The position numbers and the translations under genes were made by a program. A DNA stretch of 64,000 nt from Platanthera guangdongensis (lineage: Eukaryota > Streptophyta > Magnoliopsida > Asparagales > Orchidaceae), in NCBI GenBank assembly GCA_039583875.1, contig CM077162.1, positions 166,117,220-166,181,219 on the forward strand, given 5' to 3'. Shown here piece by piece: positions 10,827-21,302 of this stretch (position 1 is its first letter; each line of letters starts with the position of its first letter). Under the pieces are notes generated by a model. It saw nothing but the letters and a program-made list of their open reading frames with translations. It had not been told where the DNA came from and did no database searches.

Positions 10827-12184
10827 TGTCACAACTCACATTTTCTCAAAATGTAAGTTATATCAGAGTAAGAGAAGATACGTATCGTGATGTCACGTCG
10901 TGCAGGGGATAATTGCAGGCACTCAGGCAAAACTCCAAACTCTATAGTTTATATGAATTTCATAAGTTATTAATTAAAAACCAGTTTAAGTTTGGATGGT
11001 TGTATCCCTCGGCATAGTGGATCAACTACCCCACGAGTAAAAGTATAGTTATATGATGTAGAAATACTTTGATTATGTTGGATTAACATCCTACACGAGC
11101 ATAAACATCCCCGAAGGACAACTAGCGGTATGCAAGACTCTAGATTTATTATAAGTATAGAAATAGTCTTTACGTTAGTTAGAAAATAATATTTTAGTTT
11201 TATAAAGATGACATGTATGAAATACTAGTAGTAATGCTTTTATAAGTTAAAATACTTAACATGCAACCTATCATAAACATTCCCAGAGAGCAAGTAAACA
11301 CAACTACAAAATAGGCCAACTAGGCAGCTTAGCAAAGTAATCAGCATTTCAAAAGAAAACCCCCAGTGGATGTCAACAATCTGACACGAACCCACTAGAG
11401 AGCATGTATGTATGTACTAACATGAAAGCAACAAAATACTACCTCACTATTGTGAGGAAACCCTCTGCAGAACGTTAGTCCACTAGCAAACTTTCAAACT
11501 TAGCCACTTACCCGACTACTGCCCTAAACCTAAGACATTCAAAAAAAGAACACTTCAGTAAGAAAATACAAGTGACAATAGAATTCAATAAATACACAAC
11601 AAAATGTCAAAAGAGTTATAAACCCATGACTATATGATTATAAGGAATTATCAACATTTAACCCAAGGAAAAAGGGACGAAGGAACTTACAAGGGTAAAA
11701 CATCCCAAATTGCACCAAGTGCTATAAAGATCAAAGCTTAAATAACATAAGCATAAATACGTGTACAAATAAAAGAAAAATTGGTCAATTCACCATTATA
11801 GAGCAAAAACAAACATCGACAAAGTCCGGCACAAGTAGTGGAAAGGACCTTCCCAACACATCACGGTGGAAGGGACCAACCCAACCCACCAATTGTAAAA
11901 CTTCACTGGGCCCAAGAAAAGGTGGTATCATTCCACGACACACCCAAAACCGGGGAAAAATCGGTACCTGTGGTGGAAGGGACCTACCCAACACACCAGC
12001 AGTCACCAACCCATATAGGGTAAAGATGCGCAAAACCAGGCAACAAAGGCCCTAACATCCATGAACCGGCAAAACTTCAACCAACACTGGTTTATCTTGC
12101 TAAAATGAGAAAGAAAACCCCAAATTCACCCTAAGGCCCATTCCCAAGTAATCGGACAAGAATCAGCGAAATAATTCTAAGTCC

Positions 12185-12900
12185 ACGGAAAAATCGTCGA
12201 GTACACTCGACGCCGCGTAGAGTGTAGTCAACGCACTCGACGCCATCTAGCAAAACTCAGCGGAATACCAAACCACTAAACGCTGCGTTGAGTCCACTCA
12301 ATGTCGCGTTGATTCCACTCAATGTTGTCGATGCTTTTTGACTTAGATTCAGAATTCCTACATGTCGAGGCTTCACTCAACGCCACGTTGAGTGAACACC
12401 ACTCACTCAACGCTTTCTTACTTAGACAACAAATTAAGAGATGTCATTGAGTGTCCTCAACACACTCAATGCTTTGTTGAGTGAAGTCAGCTCACTCAAT
12501 GCTTTTACACTACCACACACTTAGCATGGCGTTGAGTGCTTTCAATACACTCAACATCGCATTGAGTGAAGTCAGCTCACTCAACGATTTTGGACTTGGG
12601 CAAAAAAATTAGATTTCAGTGTTAAGCCTACACTCAACGCCTAACCTGTCCGACGAATTTGCTCCGCTCATCGAACTCCGTTCGACGAGTTAGCCTTCTG
12701 TTCGACGAACTCTGTTTGATGAATTAACTGCATTTAGCGAACTCTGTTCCATGAATTAGCATTCTGTTCGACGAACTCCGTTCAACGAATTGCCTTTTGT
12801 TCAACGAACTCCATTCGACGAATTTCCTTCTATTCGACGTAATCCGTTTGATGGATTTCCTTCTGTTCGACGAATTTTCTCCTCTCGACAAACTCTAATT
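12185..12900. repeat. Palindromic motif array in the Gypsy-R LTR
   Basis: The first half (12185-12620) alternates ACTCAACGC or ACTCGACGC with their complements (GTTGAGT). The second half (12650-12900) repeats TTCGACGAA followed by CTCCG or TTnCCTTCTG about every 20-25 bp. By position it lies downstream of the TATA box at 13411, so it may be transcribed. Confidence 0.8.
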
Positions 12901-13410
12901 TGACTTATTTACCCTTACTCCTACTGATAATTGCCAAAATTATGTTGAACCTGGCCAGAAAACTATTCCATATAGCTGATCGGCAAATGGTCGGATCTAA
13001 CCCTACTCCCAAAAACTACAAAGGGAAGAACAGTACAGGAAATATACAAGGAAAAGAAAGCTTGGCAAGGTGAAGAACTCACAACTTGCCTCAAATCGCC
13101 GAATCTGGCCACGTAAATGCTCCTCCTCAAGGATCTGGCCGCAAGAACACCTAAACAACACTTCCTGAAACTTTTCAGGACGAAAGACGGTCAAAACCGC
13201 AACCTAAACCTCTAAAATCCACGAAACGGGAAAAAAGTACGGTTGAAATGTAGAACTAGGTGAGAGTTATCCTGATCTACTCTCAAATGACGATTTCGTA
13301 CACCAGAGCTCCTCCAATCGACGACCGAAGGCACTATAAGGACGTCACTTTCTTACGCAGGCCGACGGTTTTCAAGAAGAAGACGATGAATAGGGTTTGT
13401 CTATTCACAA

Positions 13411-13424
13411 GGCTATTTATACTT
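13411..13424 (-). promoter_or_regulatory. Gypsy-R LTR TATA box
   Basis: The minus strand reads AAGTATAAATAGCC about 410 bp inside the LTR start. It is a good TATA match at a plausible U3/R boundary. Confidence 0.65.
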
Positions 13425-13830
13425 AGAAATATAAGTATTATAATAATAGTTTCTTATTAAGTAATGGTCCAAACGACCCAAAATTCGCGCCAACACGGAT
13501 TTCTACAAAAATCCCTCCATAGCTAAATACCGATGCTATGAACCCAACGACGCAGTCGAAATTAAGATTCGACGAACCAAACTTAGGAAACACCTCCCGA
13601 AGCCAAAACACAAGCATTCCCAAAGAGACTCCACTGAGTCACCAAAACAAACCCGGCTCGCTAGGGAATCTTACAAACAGGCTAAACCCAGCTACACATA
13701 GAGAAACCCAAGAGCTAAAACCACGCTCTAACAACAGCATATGTTGAAAACATGTCAACGTAATGTCTTGATGTCATAAACACGCCAGATAACGAATTAA
13801 ACCAAATATCAAAAAATCGGGGGTGTTACA

Positions 13831-14446
13831 TTGGACTATTACTGCTACTATTGTACCTTTTTCTTCCATCATTCCACCTAGTATCTAGGATTCATCGGGG
13901 TGAGTGGATGCCGAAGATCCTTTGTATTTTGAATAACGTTTAGTTATCATGTCATTTTAAGAACACTTGGAGCGGGGGTAGCAACACGACACTGTGGAGA
14001 ACCGACTGCCCAGAATGGCAGGACTTAAGGAGCTGATGCGACGTACTACTACTCTACCACAGGTCAATGTGAGTGACGTTGATGATAAGTACTTTCATAG
14101 TTTTAGTGAGAGAGAGAGAGAGAGAGAGTTATATATTGTACTGGGCATAAGCCCTTATTGACTACTTTGATGTATTGGGCCTAATTCATTCTCTCTTCTA
14201 GACTCTTTTATCTCATTGTGGACATGTTTTTCCTTATATTATGATGTCGATGTTTCCTTTTTATTCATTTCCTACTTACTTATATGATTGGCCTAAATAA
14301 TATGTTAGTCGGCGAGATCAGCGTCATGTGCTGGCGACTAACATATGTGTTGGTGTCACCACAGGGCGACAGTCCTGGGCGGTAAAACTCCATTATGGTC
14401 AATGTTAGTGGACCCGGGGCATGTTCGGAAAAGGGGTCTTACAGTT
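13831..14446. other. Unassigned sequence with a (GA)n run
   Basis: No reading frame or element is recognised. A GA dinucleotide run lies at about 14108-14128. The end GGGGTCTTACAG just before the Copia-2 fragment could be an LTR remnant, but no partner is visible. Confidence 0.4.
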
Positions 14447-14608
14447 ACACCCATGGCCATTAGAGACAAGTTAGGAAAGAAAGAGGAAGAAAAAGACTTA
14501 ATTTTGAAGAATATCAAAGCCTCATTAGATACCTTATTTATCTTACCGACATTGAATTTGTGGCGGTCATGGTAGCAAGATTTGTGAGAAATCCTAGAAT
14601 CATTCATC
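14447..14608 (+). pseudogene. pol: Copia-2 ruin, RT thumb part (left piece)
   Basis: Plus-strand codons read TPMAIRDKLGK, then EYQSLIRYLIYLT and VARFVRNPRIIH, the conserved region just after the RT palm in Copia polyproteins (TPMxxxxKL ... YRSLIGxLxYLT ... SRFM.nPrxxH). The reading continues exactly at 19221 (LLTIKRILRYIQGT), so Copia-3 (14609-19215) inserted within this older element. Substitutions and frame changes show it is old. It is the only plus-strand Copia pol in the window. Confidence 0.8.
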
Positions 14609-14841
14609 TATGATTAGCAAGGCACAAGGAAAGAGATATCTGAGGATAGCTTTTTATTCTTATTCATTCAATATTCTCACTACAACATACAATTGTATAT
14701 ATAACAGGAAATAAGAGAGGATAAGCATACATATAAAGAGGCATACTTTGACTATATCTCAGAGTTATTATCTATTATAGTGCAGGTATACAGGTGCACC
14801 TAATATATCATGAGTTATATAGTCACAGTTTAAGTCTCACA
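14609..14841 (-). repeat. Copia-3 3' LTR
   Basis: Begins (plus reading) TATGATTAGCAAGG and ends AAGTCTCACA. The partner copy starts TGTGATTAG, so one terminal base is mutated. The polypurine tract AAAGGGGGAT (minus strand, 14842-14852) abuts it on the inside, which marks this as the 3' LTR. Confidence 0.93.
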
Positions 14842-14849
14842 ATCCCCCT

Positions 14850-15340
14850 TTAAACTGGGACTTTTGCAATCCGTAACCCAATCTTTGAGCGCAGTTCTAG
14901 AAATCGAGTTCTAGGTAGCGGCTTCGTCAGGACATCAGTGAGTTGGCTTGCGGAAGAACAATACTGCACTGCAATGTTCTTCTTCTCCACTTGATCTCTG
15001 ATAAAATGGAAACACATTTCTATATGTTTGCTTCTGCGCTGAGTTACCAGATTGGAGGCTAGATGAATCGCTGAAGTATTATCACAGAAGATGGTAACTG
15101 TATCTTTCTTTTTATTTCCTTCAATTTCGGAGAGCAAGTTTTGTAACCAGAGGCCTTCACAACATGCATTGCTAAGGGCAATGTATTCGGCCTCTGTGGT
15201 TGAAAGTGCCATAGTAGGTTGTTTACGGGAGGCCCAAACTATGGCCATGGAGACAAAATAAAATATGTGCCCACTCGTACTGTGTCAATCATCTATATTA
15301 GACGCCCAATCTGAGTCAGAATACCCACTGATTCTTGGGT
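14850..15340 (-). pseudogene. pol: Copia-3 RNase H and polyprotein end
   Basis: The frame at 14850-15248 carries the Copia RNase H: ALSTTEAEYIALSNACCEGL with its acidic motif, VTIFCDNTSAIHLASN with the catalytic Asp, SKHIEMCFHFIRDQVEKK, and the end QLTDVLTKPLPRTRFLEL. It terminates at KVPV just inside the 3' LTR. Upstream codons to 15340 (SGYSDSDWA) belong to the same domain but contain an in-frame stop near 15287. The domain would remove the RNA strand during cDNA synthesis. Confidence 0.88.
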
Positions 15341-16260
15341 TGAGATCTTTAGTATAGACAAGTCCAAGATGAGGGGTTCCTTTAAGATAACGCAGGATAC
15401 GTTTTGCAGCATTTAAATGAGAAAGAAGGGGATTACTGACGAATCTAGATACCAAATTTACTACATTCTCAATATATGGTCGTGTATGAGTAATTTAGCT
15501 TAACGACCCTGTTAAATAGTGATATTGAGATTCATCGACCTTCCCTTCTTCAGCATATTTCGATAATTTGACTCCTGTTTCCATAGGAGTAGTTATTGAG
15601 TTACATTCATCCATCTGAAATTTCAATAAGAGATCTTTGATATATTTGTGTTGAGAAATGGTGATGGCATGAGATGTTTGATTGATTTCAAAACCAAGGA
15701 AGTACTTGACTGATCCCAAATCTGTCATTTCATACTTCTTTAGCATAGCCTCCTTGAAATCTTGTATCATCTTAACAATACTGCCAGTTATCAAAAGATC
15801 ATCTACATATAGTCCTACCATTAAGAGTTGATCTTTATCATGTTTCACATATAGTGAAGGATCACTAGGACATTTATTAAAATGTTGTTGCATCATGTAG
15901 CTATAAATATTGTGATTCCATGCACGTGGTGCTTGTTTAAGTCCATAGAGTGCTTTACTTAATTTATATACATTCTCTACATCTTTTCCAACCTTTTGAT
16001 AACCAGGTGGTTGCATAACATAAACATTTTCTTTAATTTCTCCATTGAGAAATGCGGCTTTTACATCTAAATGAAAGATGGGATAATCTCTTTGAGCAGC
16101 ATAATCTAAAATTAGATGAATTGTGTCCATTCTAACTACAGGTGCATAAGTTTCATGATAATCTCTTCCTGGTTGTTGAGAGTATCCTTTTGCCACCAGA
16201 CGAGCGTTATGCTTTGCAATTTTGTCATTAGCATGTACTTTGGTTTTAAAAATCCATTAT
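15341..16260 (-). pseudogene. pol: Copia-3 reverse transcriptase
   Basis: The largest open part (15495-16196) starts [20 protein letters not shown] and runs through [31 protein letters not shown] and the catalytic [15 protein letters not shown] with both Asp intact. [13 protein letters not shown] and [17 protein letters not shown] follow. A TAG near 15495 interrupts the frame; beyond it, codons read NLVSRFVSNPLLSHLNAAKR to about 15341. The RT palm itself is unbroken, so the loss of function comes from flanking stops. Confidence 0.88.
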
Positions 16261-16639
16261 AATCCAACTAGTTTAAGGTTTGGAGGAGGAATCACAAGCT
16301 GTCATGTTTTATTTCTTTCAATTGTATGCAATTCTTCATCCATAGCTAATTTTCACACTTCTTCCTTCTCAGCCTCTTAATAATTGTTAGTTGTCATAGT
16401 TAAGAGAGCTATTTCAGTAGAGTCATATATCCCTTGAATGTTGTGCATTCTATGTAGTGATGATGAGTCTGAATCTGATTCATGATCAGTTGAGGTTTCA
16501 ACAAGAGGCTCTGGGGTTTGAATTTCATGTGAAGAATCAACCTGGTCATCAACTGGAAGATGGATGGTGTTGATGCTTGGCTCAACCCTTTCGGTTTTGT
16601 TTATCTCTGACTGTCACGTCCACATACTACCTTCATCAA

Positions 16640-17585
16640 AAATTACATTTCAACTGATTACTAATTTCTTTGTAGTTGGGTGATATAACTTGCATGCCTT
16701 TGATAACTCACTGTAGCCTACAAATATGTAGCTTTCTCCTTTCTTGTCTAATTTCTCTCTTTGTAGGGATGAAGTTAGAGAATAAGCAATACACCCAAAC
16801 ACTTTCAAATGAGAAATTGTTGGTTTCTTTTTATATAAGTGCTCATAAGGTGTAGCATACTTTAATACCTTTATTGGGGATCTGTTGAGAAAATAAACTG
16901 AAGTGTTACAAGCTTCCGCCCAAAACATCTTTGGTACATTTTTATTGAGAAGGAGAGATCTGGCCATTTCAGATACAATTTGATTTCTTCTTTCAACGAC
17001 CACATTCTGTTGTGGGGATCTTGGAGTTGTTAACTCACGTCGAATTCCTTGATTTTGACAATATATGAAGAACTGATGAGAAGTGAATTCCCCTCCTCTA
17101 TCGGTTCTCAAGCACTTGATTGAGATATTCATTTCCTTTTTTATCTCATTTTTAGAAGTCTTGAATACTTAAAAAACTTCACTTTTGTATGTAAAGAAGA
17201 AAATCCACATATAACGTGTGAAATCATCAACAAGAAGTAGAAAGTAGGACTTACCTCCCACAGATGGTGTTAAGGTGGTTCCCCATAAGTCGCTGTGAAT
17301 TAACTCCAAAGGTTGCTTCGATTGAATACTTGATAATCTCTTGTAGGGTAAAGCATGTATCTTGGCTTGAGTACATGCTTTACACAAAGATTTACTTGCA
17401 GATAATAAAGGAAGCCCATTCACTAATTGCTTTTGAGACATTGACTGAATAACATTCCAATGCAAGTGGCCCAGCCTTGCATGCCATTGCTTGGAAAGAG
17501 AGTCTTCTTCCTTTTCTAAATGACTTGTCAAAGCTTGGTAAGAGGGACTTGACAAATCCAATGTAAATACCTTATTGTCTGTCAT
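16640..17585 (-). pseudogene. pol: Copia-3 integrase
   Basis: The N-terminal HHCC region is WHARLGHLHWNVIQSMSQ with LCKACTQAKIHALPY. The core has LELIHSDLWGTT (first Asp), SYFLLLVDDFTRYMWIFFF, then after a frameshift near 17140-17170 CLRTDRGGEFTSHQF (second Asp) and PRSPQQNVVVERRN (Glu). The C-terminal part runs to about 16650. All three DDE positions are readable, but the frameshift splits the core. Confidence 0.87.
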
Positions 17586-17642
17586 TTGAGCTTGTACAAT
17601 AATGCTTCCACTTTGTATTTCTTTAATTTGGCATGTAGAAGA

Positions 17643-18934
17643 TCAAAAAAGAAGTTCATAACCTTTGTTTAAAAGTTGCCCCACACTTAAGAAGTTTTGT
17701 GCTAGTATTGGGACATAATGAACATCAGGAATCAATCTAGTTTTTCCTGTAGAGGTGATGGAAACCGTACCATTACCTTCAATAGGCACTGTTTCCCCAT
17801 CTCCTAGATGAACTACGGATTTATAATCCTCATTTATTGCTGAAAAATTAGTTTTGTCATTTGACATATGGCTAGAACAGCCACTATCTACATACCAAAT
17901 AGTTGATTCAGGGGCAGATGCTTGCACACATGAGTAAAACATTTCTTCTTTTTCTTCATTTGTAGCTTTTCCTTTCTCCAGGTATTGTGCTTGTTCTGAG
18001 GTATTGTGCCAACAATCCTTAGCAGAGTGATTTGGCACTCTACACTTCTTACATCGAGAATAACAATCTTTGGAATCTTGTGTCTGTTTATCATATATAA
18101 TACAATATTTTTGATACTTTTGTTTTTGGAATTTTTCCTGGTGCGATGAAAACTTCTTCTTTTCTTTACCTTTACCTCCACCTGCTTGAACACTTTCAGT
18201 TTTCTCACTTGACTGATTGGGCCATTTAGCAGTTCTAAAAGGTTGCTTCTTTAAGTTCATGTCCATCTTGAAGGCTTGTTCAAGTGGAGCAGAATCTCTA
18301 TTAATTCTTTCTTCGTGTGATTTTAAAGAACCTGTAAGTTCTGTTAAGGTTATGGTTTTGAGATTTTTGGATTCCTCAATTGCCATAACAGCTAGGTTGC
18401 AAGGTGGTGTTAACCCCCTTAAAATCTTTGGCACGATTTTATTATCCTCAATTGTATCTCCAAAACTACGAATTTGAGTAATTAGTTTAACAATCCTGGA
18501 GATATAAATATCAATTGTTTCTCCAGATTGCATATGAATTAACTCAAATTCAGTCTGTAGCCTTTGCAATTTCATTTCAATTACCTTTGCACTACCTTTA
18601 TATTCTTCATGTAATGTGTCCCAGGCCTGTTTGGCAGTTTCAGCACCCATGATACATGGGAAGACTGCTTCTGAGACACCTTGATGAAGAATAGAAACAG
18701 CTCGAGCGTCCTTTAGAGTGATCTCTTCCAACTATTTCTTTAAAACCATTCTTTTGGTTTGTTCTGATCAGTATATGCAGGTAATTGAGGTCCAAGAGTA
18801 ACCATCTCCCATAGACCTTGAGCAAGGAAAATATACTTCATCTGAATACTCCATTGGTCATATTTATCACCATCAAAGATGGGTATAACAGAATGATAAT
18901 ATCCAAACGATGTGGGATGAGATGAGGAAGCCAT
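17643..18934 (-). pseudogene. gag: Copia-3 gag, zinc knuckle and protease
   Basis: The ATG at 18932-18934 opens MASSSHPTSFGYYHSVIPIF and then GDKYDQWSIQMKYIFLAQGL, a standard Copia gag N-terminus. A frameshift with a TAG at about 18732 separates it from the 362-codon frame 17643-18731. That frame covers the capsid core (AKQAWDTLHEEYKGSAKV, then LQTEFELIHMQSGETIDIY), a degenerate knuckle CKKCRVPNHSAKDC near 18015-18055, and the protease motif WYVDSGCSSHMSNDKTNF near 17850-17900 with DSG intact. Confidence 0.87.
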
Positions 18935-18970
18935 GATCCAATGATGAATCTAAAGATAAGAGCAATAAAC

Positions 18971-18982
18971 TCTGATACCAAC
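18971..18982 (-). promoter_or_regulatory. Copia-3 primer-binding site
   Basis: The minus strand reads TTGGTATCAGA next to the LTR end CTAATCACA, an initiator Met-tRNA type site. Confidence 0.92.
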
Positions 18983-19215
18983 TGTGATTAGCAAGGCATA
19001 AGGAAAGAGATATCTGAGGATAGCTTTTTATTCTTATTCATTCAATATTCTCACTACAACATACAGTTGTATATATAACAGGAAATAAGAGAGGATAAGC
19101 ATACATATAAAGCGACATACTTTGACTATATCTCAGAGTTATTATATATTATAGTGTAGGTATACAGGTGCACCTAATATATCATGAGTTATATAGTCAC
19201 AATTTAAGTCTCACA
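18983..19215 (-). repeat. Copia-3 5' LTR
   Basis: Has perfect TGTGA...TCACA ends. A TATA-like stretch (TATATATAC on the minus strand, about 19066-19078) is the likely promoter. TSD TCATC follows at 19216-19220. Confidence 0.93.
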
Positions 19216-19831
19216 TCATCTCCTTACTATCAAAAGAATTCTGCGATACATCCAAGGAACTAAAGGTCGAGGCTCCTATACCAAAAAGAAGTCAGCAACC
19301 AAATTACCAGACACATCAAATCAGATTCAGGAGGATCCGCCAACGACAAAAGGAGCACTGAAAGATAAATCTTTTGCACTAGCAAGAAGCCCATTTCATG
19401 GAGCTCCAGAAAGCAAAAGACGGTTTCCCTTTCATCTACTTAAGCTGAATATATGTCATTAACCACAACAACCTGTAAAGCCTCCTGGCCTAAGAAAATT
19501 AGAAAAGATTTAGGAGAAGAGGAGGGAGAGAAAGGAATTCCAATCTATTGTGATATTTTATCCTCAATTGCCCTCTCCAAAAGCCCCGTTTTCACAACAA
19601 AAGCAAGAATGTCGACTAAAATACCACTTTGTAAGAGAGATGATAGAGCACGAGGTGATCGAAGTTTGCTTTTTCCCTACTGAATACCAGCTCGCAGACA
19701 TCGTGCAAAACCCCTGGTAAGGCAGCGTTTTCTCACACTCAGAGATGCCTTAAATATCATAGATGGATATGATTTGATTGGGGATATTGGAAAGCAAACC
19801 ATGCCGCCCTCCATTAATGAAGCCAAGGATT
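19216..19831 (+). pseudogene. pol: Copia-2 ruin, RT end to RNase H (right piece)
   Basis: Continuing the frame from 14608, codons at 19221 read LLTIKRILRYIQGTKG. After several frame changes, IPIYCDILSSIALSKSPVF (19531-19590) is the RNase H block with the catalytic Asp. KYHFVREMIEHEVIEV with TEYQLADIVQNPW (to about 19716) is the C-terminal block, and TLRDALNIIDGYDLIGDIG (19736-19795) is the tail. Multiple stops and indels show it is older than Copia-3. The LTRs of this element were not identified. Confidence 0.78.
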
Positions 19832-20064
19832 AAGGAGAAGATGAAGGGCAAACCAGTGACGACTGAAGTCTTAAAAGAATATAATGCGCCCATCTGCCTG
19901 TCCCAGGCAAGCAACCGAATGTTGATTTTATTTTAACAAATTTGAGTAATGCAAGAGAGAAATAGGAGATTTTTTACTTAGGATAAAACATTCATTTCAT
20001 TCGGTTACTTATACCTTATTCATACATGTATAGAAAGATTATGTAATACATCATTTATAACTTA
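19832..20064. other. Copia-2 3' flank, nothing recognised
   Basis: AT-rich sequence after the last Copia-2 codons. It may include the old 3' untranslated region or LTR, but no paired LTR is in the window. Confidence 0.4.
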
Positions 20065-20247
20065 AGGCTCCGTTCGTCACGGTGGTGACGGTCATGAACA
20101 TGGGGTGAAATTGTCATTTGTTAATGCCCATCTAAGGAACGTCATCCACTTTTATGTTCAAACGGATGATATTTGTTAGGTGATCCCTAACAAATGACGT
20201 TTTAACCCATGAGTATACGACTACCACCACCGTGCCAAACCGAGCCT
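20065..20247. mobile_element. MITE, 183 bp, TA target duplication
   Basis: Terminal inverted repeats AGGCTCCGTTCGTCACGGTG (left) and, reversed, AGGCTCGGTTTGGCACGGTG (right) bracket 183 bp flanked by TA at 20063-20064 and 20248-20249. The subterminal GTGGTGGTAGTC also pairs with GTGGTGACGGTC. A TA duplication suggests a Stowaway/mariner-type MITE, but TWA (Tourist) sites are hard to exclude because TTAA occurs at both ends. A half copy lies at 20992. Confidence 0.8.
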
Positions 20248-20382
20248 TAATTGGCACTGTTAGTTAACAGCTCACAGTTGTTCTTAACATTAATTGTTGG
20301 TTTACACTTTGTTTAAGTGCAGTTTTATTCTTCAATACAGAATGCTTCTCCAGTGGCCCAATCCCTGAACTAATGTAAATCT

Positions 20383-20433
20383 CCATGTCCCAGCTTTCCA
20401 TGTCCCGGCTTTCCATGTCCCAGCTTTCCATGT
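20383..20433. repeat. 15-bp tandem repeat, 3.4 copies
   Basis: CCATGTCCCAGCTTT, CCATGTCCCGGCTTT, CCATGTCCCAGCTTT and a partial CCATGT run head to tail, with one base difference in the second unit. Confidence 0.92.
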
Positions 20434-20905
20434 GAAGCCCCAATTTTCTTGCGTGGCTTAAAAAGGACATTTTCTTTTGGGTGCCCGACTAGGCTGGTTA
20501 AAGGGGCAAAGAACACAGTTGCAATTATTGAAATGGATGACGCATTCGATGTTTTCAACGAAGTAATCTACACATGTTTCCAGAAGATCCATGCATGGGA
20601 CAAGGCAGTTGTGATTCATGGTGAAACAAGTTTGTTCTCCCGGAAGGTTCACTACTTTATGCATGCAGTTAGGAGGAGTAAATAGTGTCGCCATCACTAC
20701 AACAAATAAGGTCAACACATTACTAGTTTAGTACAACAACACTCATGCCTTTATCCCCTATAGTACGGTCGGCTATATGGATTCTTTGTCATCATTGTGC
20801 CCTATCTTTTGCCATAATCTCATTAATGTCTAAGTATATCATGTCTTTCTTTGTAGTTTCATTACAAGTCTTTATTGAATTCTAGCTATTAACTAATTAA
20901 GCTCG
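20434..20905 (+). other. Unassigned stretch with a small open frame
   Basis: A 78-codon plus-strand frame (20449-20685) reads among others IIEMDDAFDVFNEVIYTCFQ and HAWDKAVVIHGETSLFSRK. Its composition looks protein-like, but I recognise no family and it has no visible promoter or splice context. It could be a captured exon or chance. The rest is AT-rich without features. Confidence 0.3.
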
Positions 20906-20974
20906 AGAAGAAGGAAGAAGGAAGAGAGAGAGAGAGAGAGGGAGGGAGAGAGAGAGAGATAGAGAGAGAGAGAG
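20906..20974. repeat. (GA)n / (GGA)n microsatellite
   Basis: Imperfect GAAGAAGG units turn into a long GA run with a few GGA and GATA interruptions. It is a simple repeat next to the half MITE. Confidence 0.95.
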
Positions 20975-20991
20975 CTTGTAAGAAGGATTAG

Positions 20992-21055
20992 AGGCTCGGT
21001 TTAGCATGGTGGTGGCGGTCGTAAACACATGGGTTTAACCATCATTCGTTATGTA
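20992..21055. mobile_element. Half copy of the 20065 MITE family
   Basis: AGGCTCGGTTTAGCATGGTG, then GTGGCGGTCGTAAACACATG and GGTTTAACCATCATTCGTTA match the reverse complement of the right half of the MITE at 20065-20247. Similarity ends near 21055-21060, where the SIRE-like fragment begins, so the other half is missing. Confidence 0.78.
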
Positions 21056-21190
21056 TCACTCAGTTTGGTGTCGACACATAGTAGTAAATACCTCTGTCGA
21101 GACCTTAGTAGTCTGTGTTGACACTGTCTCAACAGTGTCGACACATTAAGTGTATTTCTACGCGCCTCTTGACCTTCTGTGTTTAGCAGC

Positions 21191-21200
21191 ATATAAATAG
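21191..21200 (+). promoter_or_regulatory. TATA box of the SIRE accessory ORF
   Basis: ATATAAATAG followed by GTCG lies about 105 bp before the ATG at 21303. The complete element has a TATA box at the same distance (40969-40980), flanked by AATAGGTC in both. This conservation supports an internal promoter independent of the LTR. Confidence 0.7.
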
Positions 21201-21302
21201 GTCGAAAACAAACCCTGTCAACACGATCTCCAAATTCTCGAGACAAAATCCTTGTGTCGACAAATTCTTCCTCTTCCTAATACAAAATTTCTCTCATTCC
21301 CA

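Larger units (their letters stand above)
6206..13830 (-). mobile_element. Gypsy-R: truncated Ty3/Gypsy element (chromovirus-like)
   Basis: On the minus strand the order is 5' LTR (10827-13830), primer site, leader, gag with three zinc knuckles, protease, RT, RNase H and integrase. The element is cut in integrase at about 6206, so the integrase tail and 3' LTR are missing. It is a diverged relative of the two plus-strand Gypsy copies at 30457-35783 and 50721-56073, sharing gag start, domain order and leader structure. RT before integrase identifies it as Gypsy. The Tekay/Del-like lineage is an inference from family resemblance. Confidence 0.88.
10827..13830 (-). repeat. Gypsy-R 5' LTR, about 3.0 kb
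   Basis: On the minus strand it starts TGTAACACCCCCGATTT (13830 leftward) and ends GAGTTGTGACA at 10827, next to the primer site. These ends match the LTRs of the plus-strand Gypsy family. The only partner LTR would lie beyond the truncation, so its TSD cannot be tested. Confidence 0.88.
14609..19215 (-). mobile_element. Copia-3: complete short-LTR Copia, TSD TCATC
   Basis: Two LTRs of 233 bp (14609-14841 and 18983-19215) differ at only a handful of positions. They bracket gag, protease, integrase, RT and RNase H on the minus strand. The 5-bp repeat TCATC at 14604-14608 and 19216-19220 is the target-site duplication. The outer LTR dinucleotide at 14609 is TA instead of TG. The coding region has several stops and frameshifts despite the near-identical LTRs. 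Confidence 0.95.

Noticed and set aside
11785..12033. Opposite frames of 60-80 codons in the Gypsy-R LTR
   Set aside because: They overlap each other on both strands within an LTR and have no known domain.
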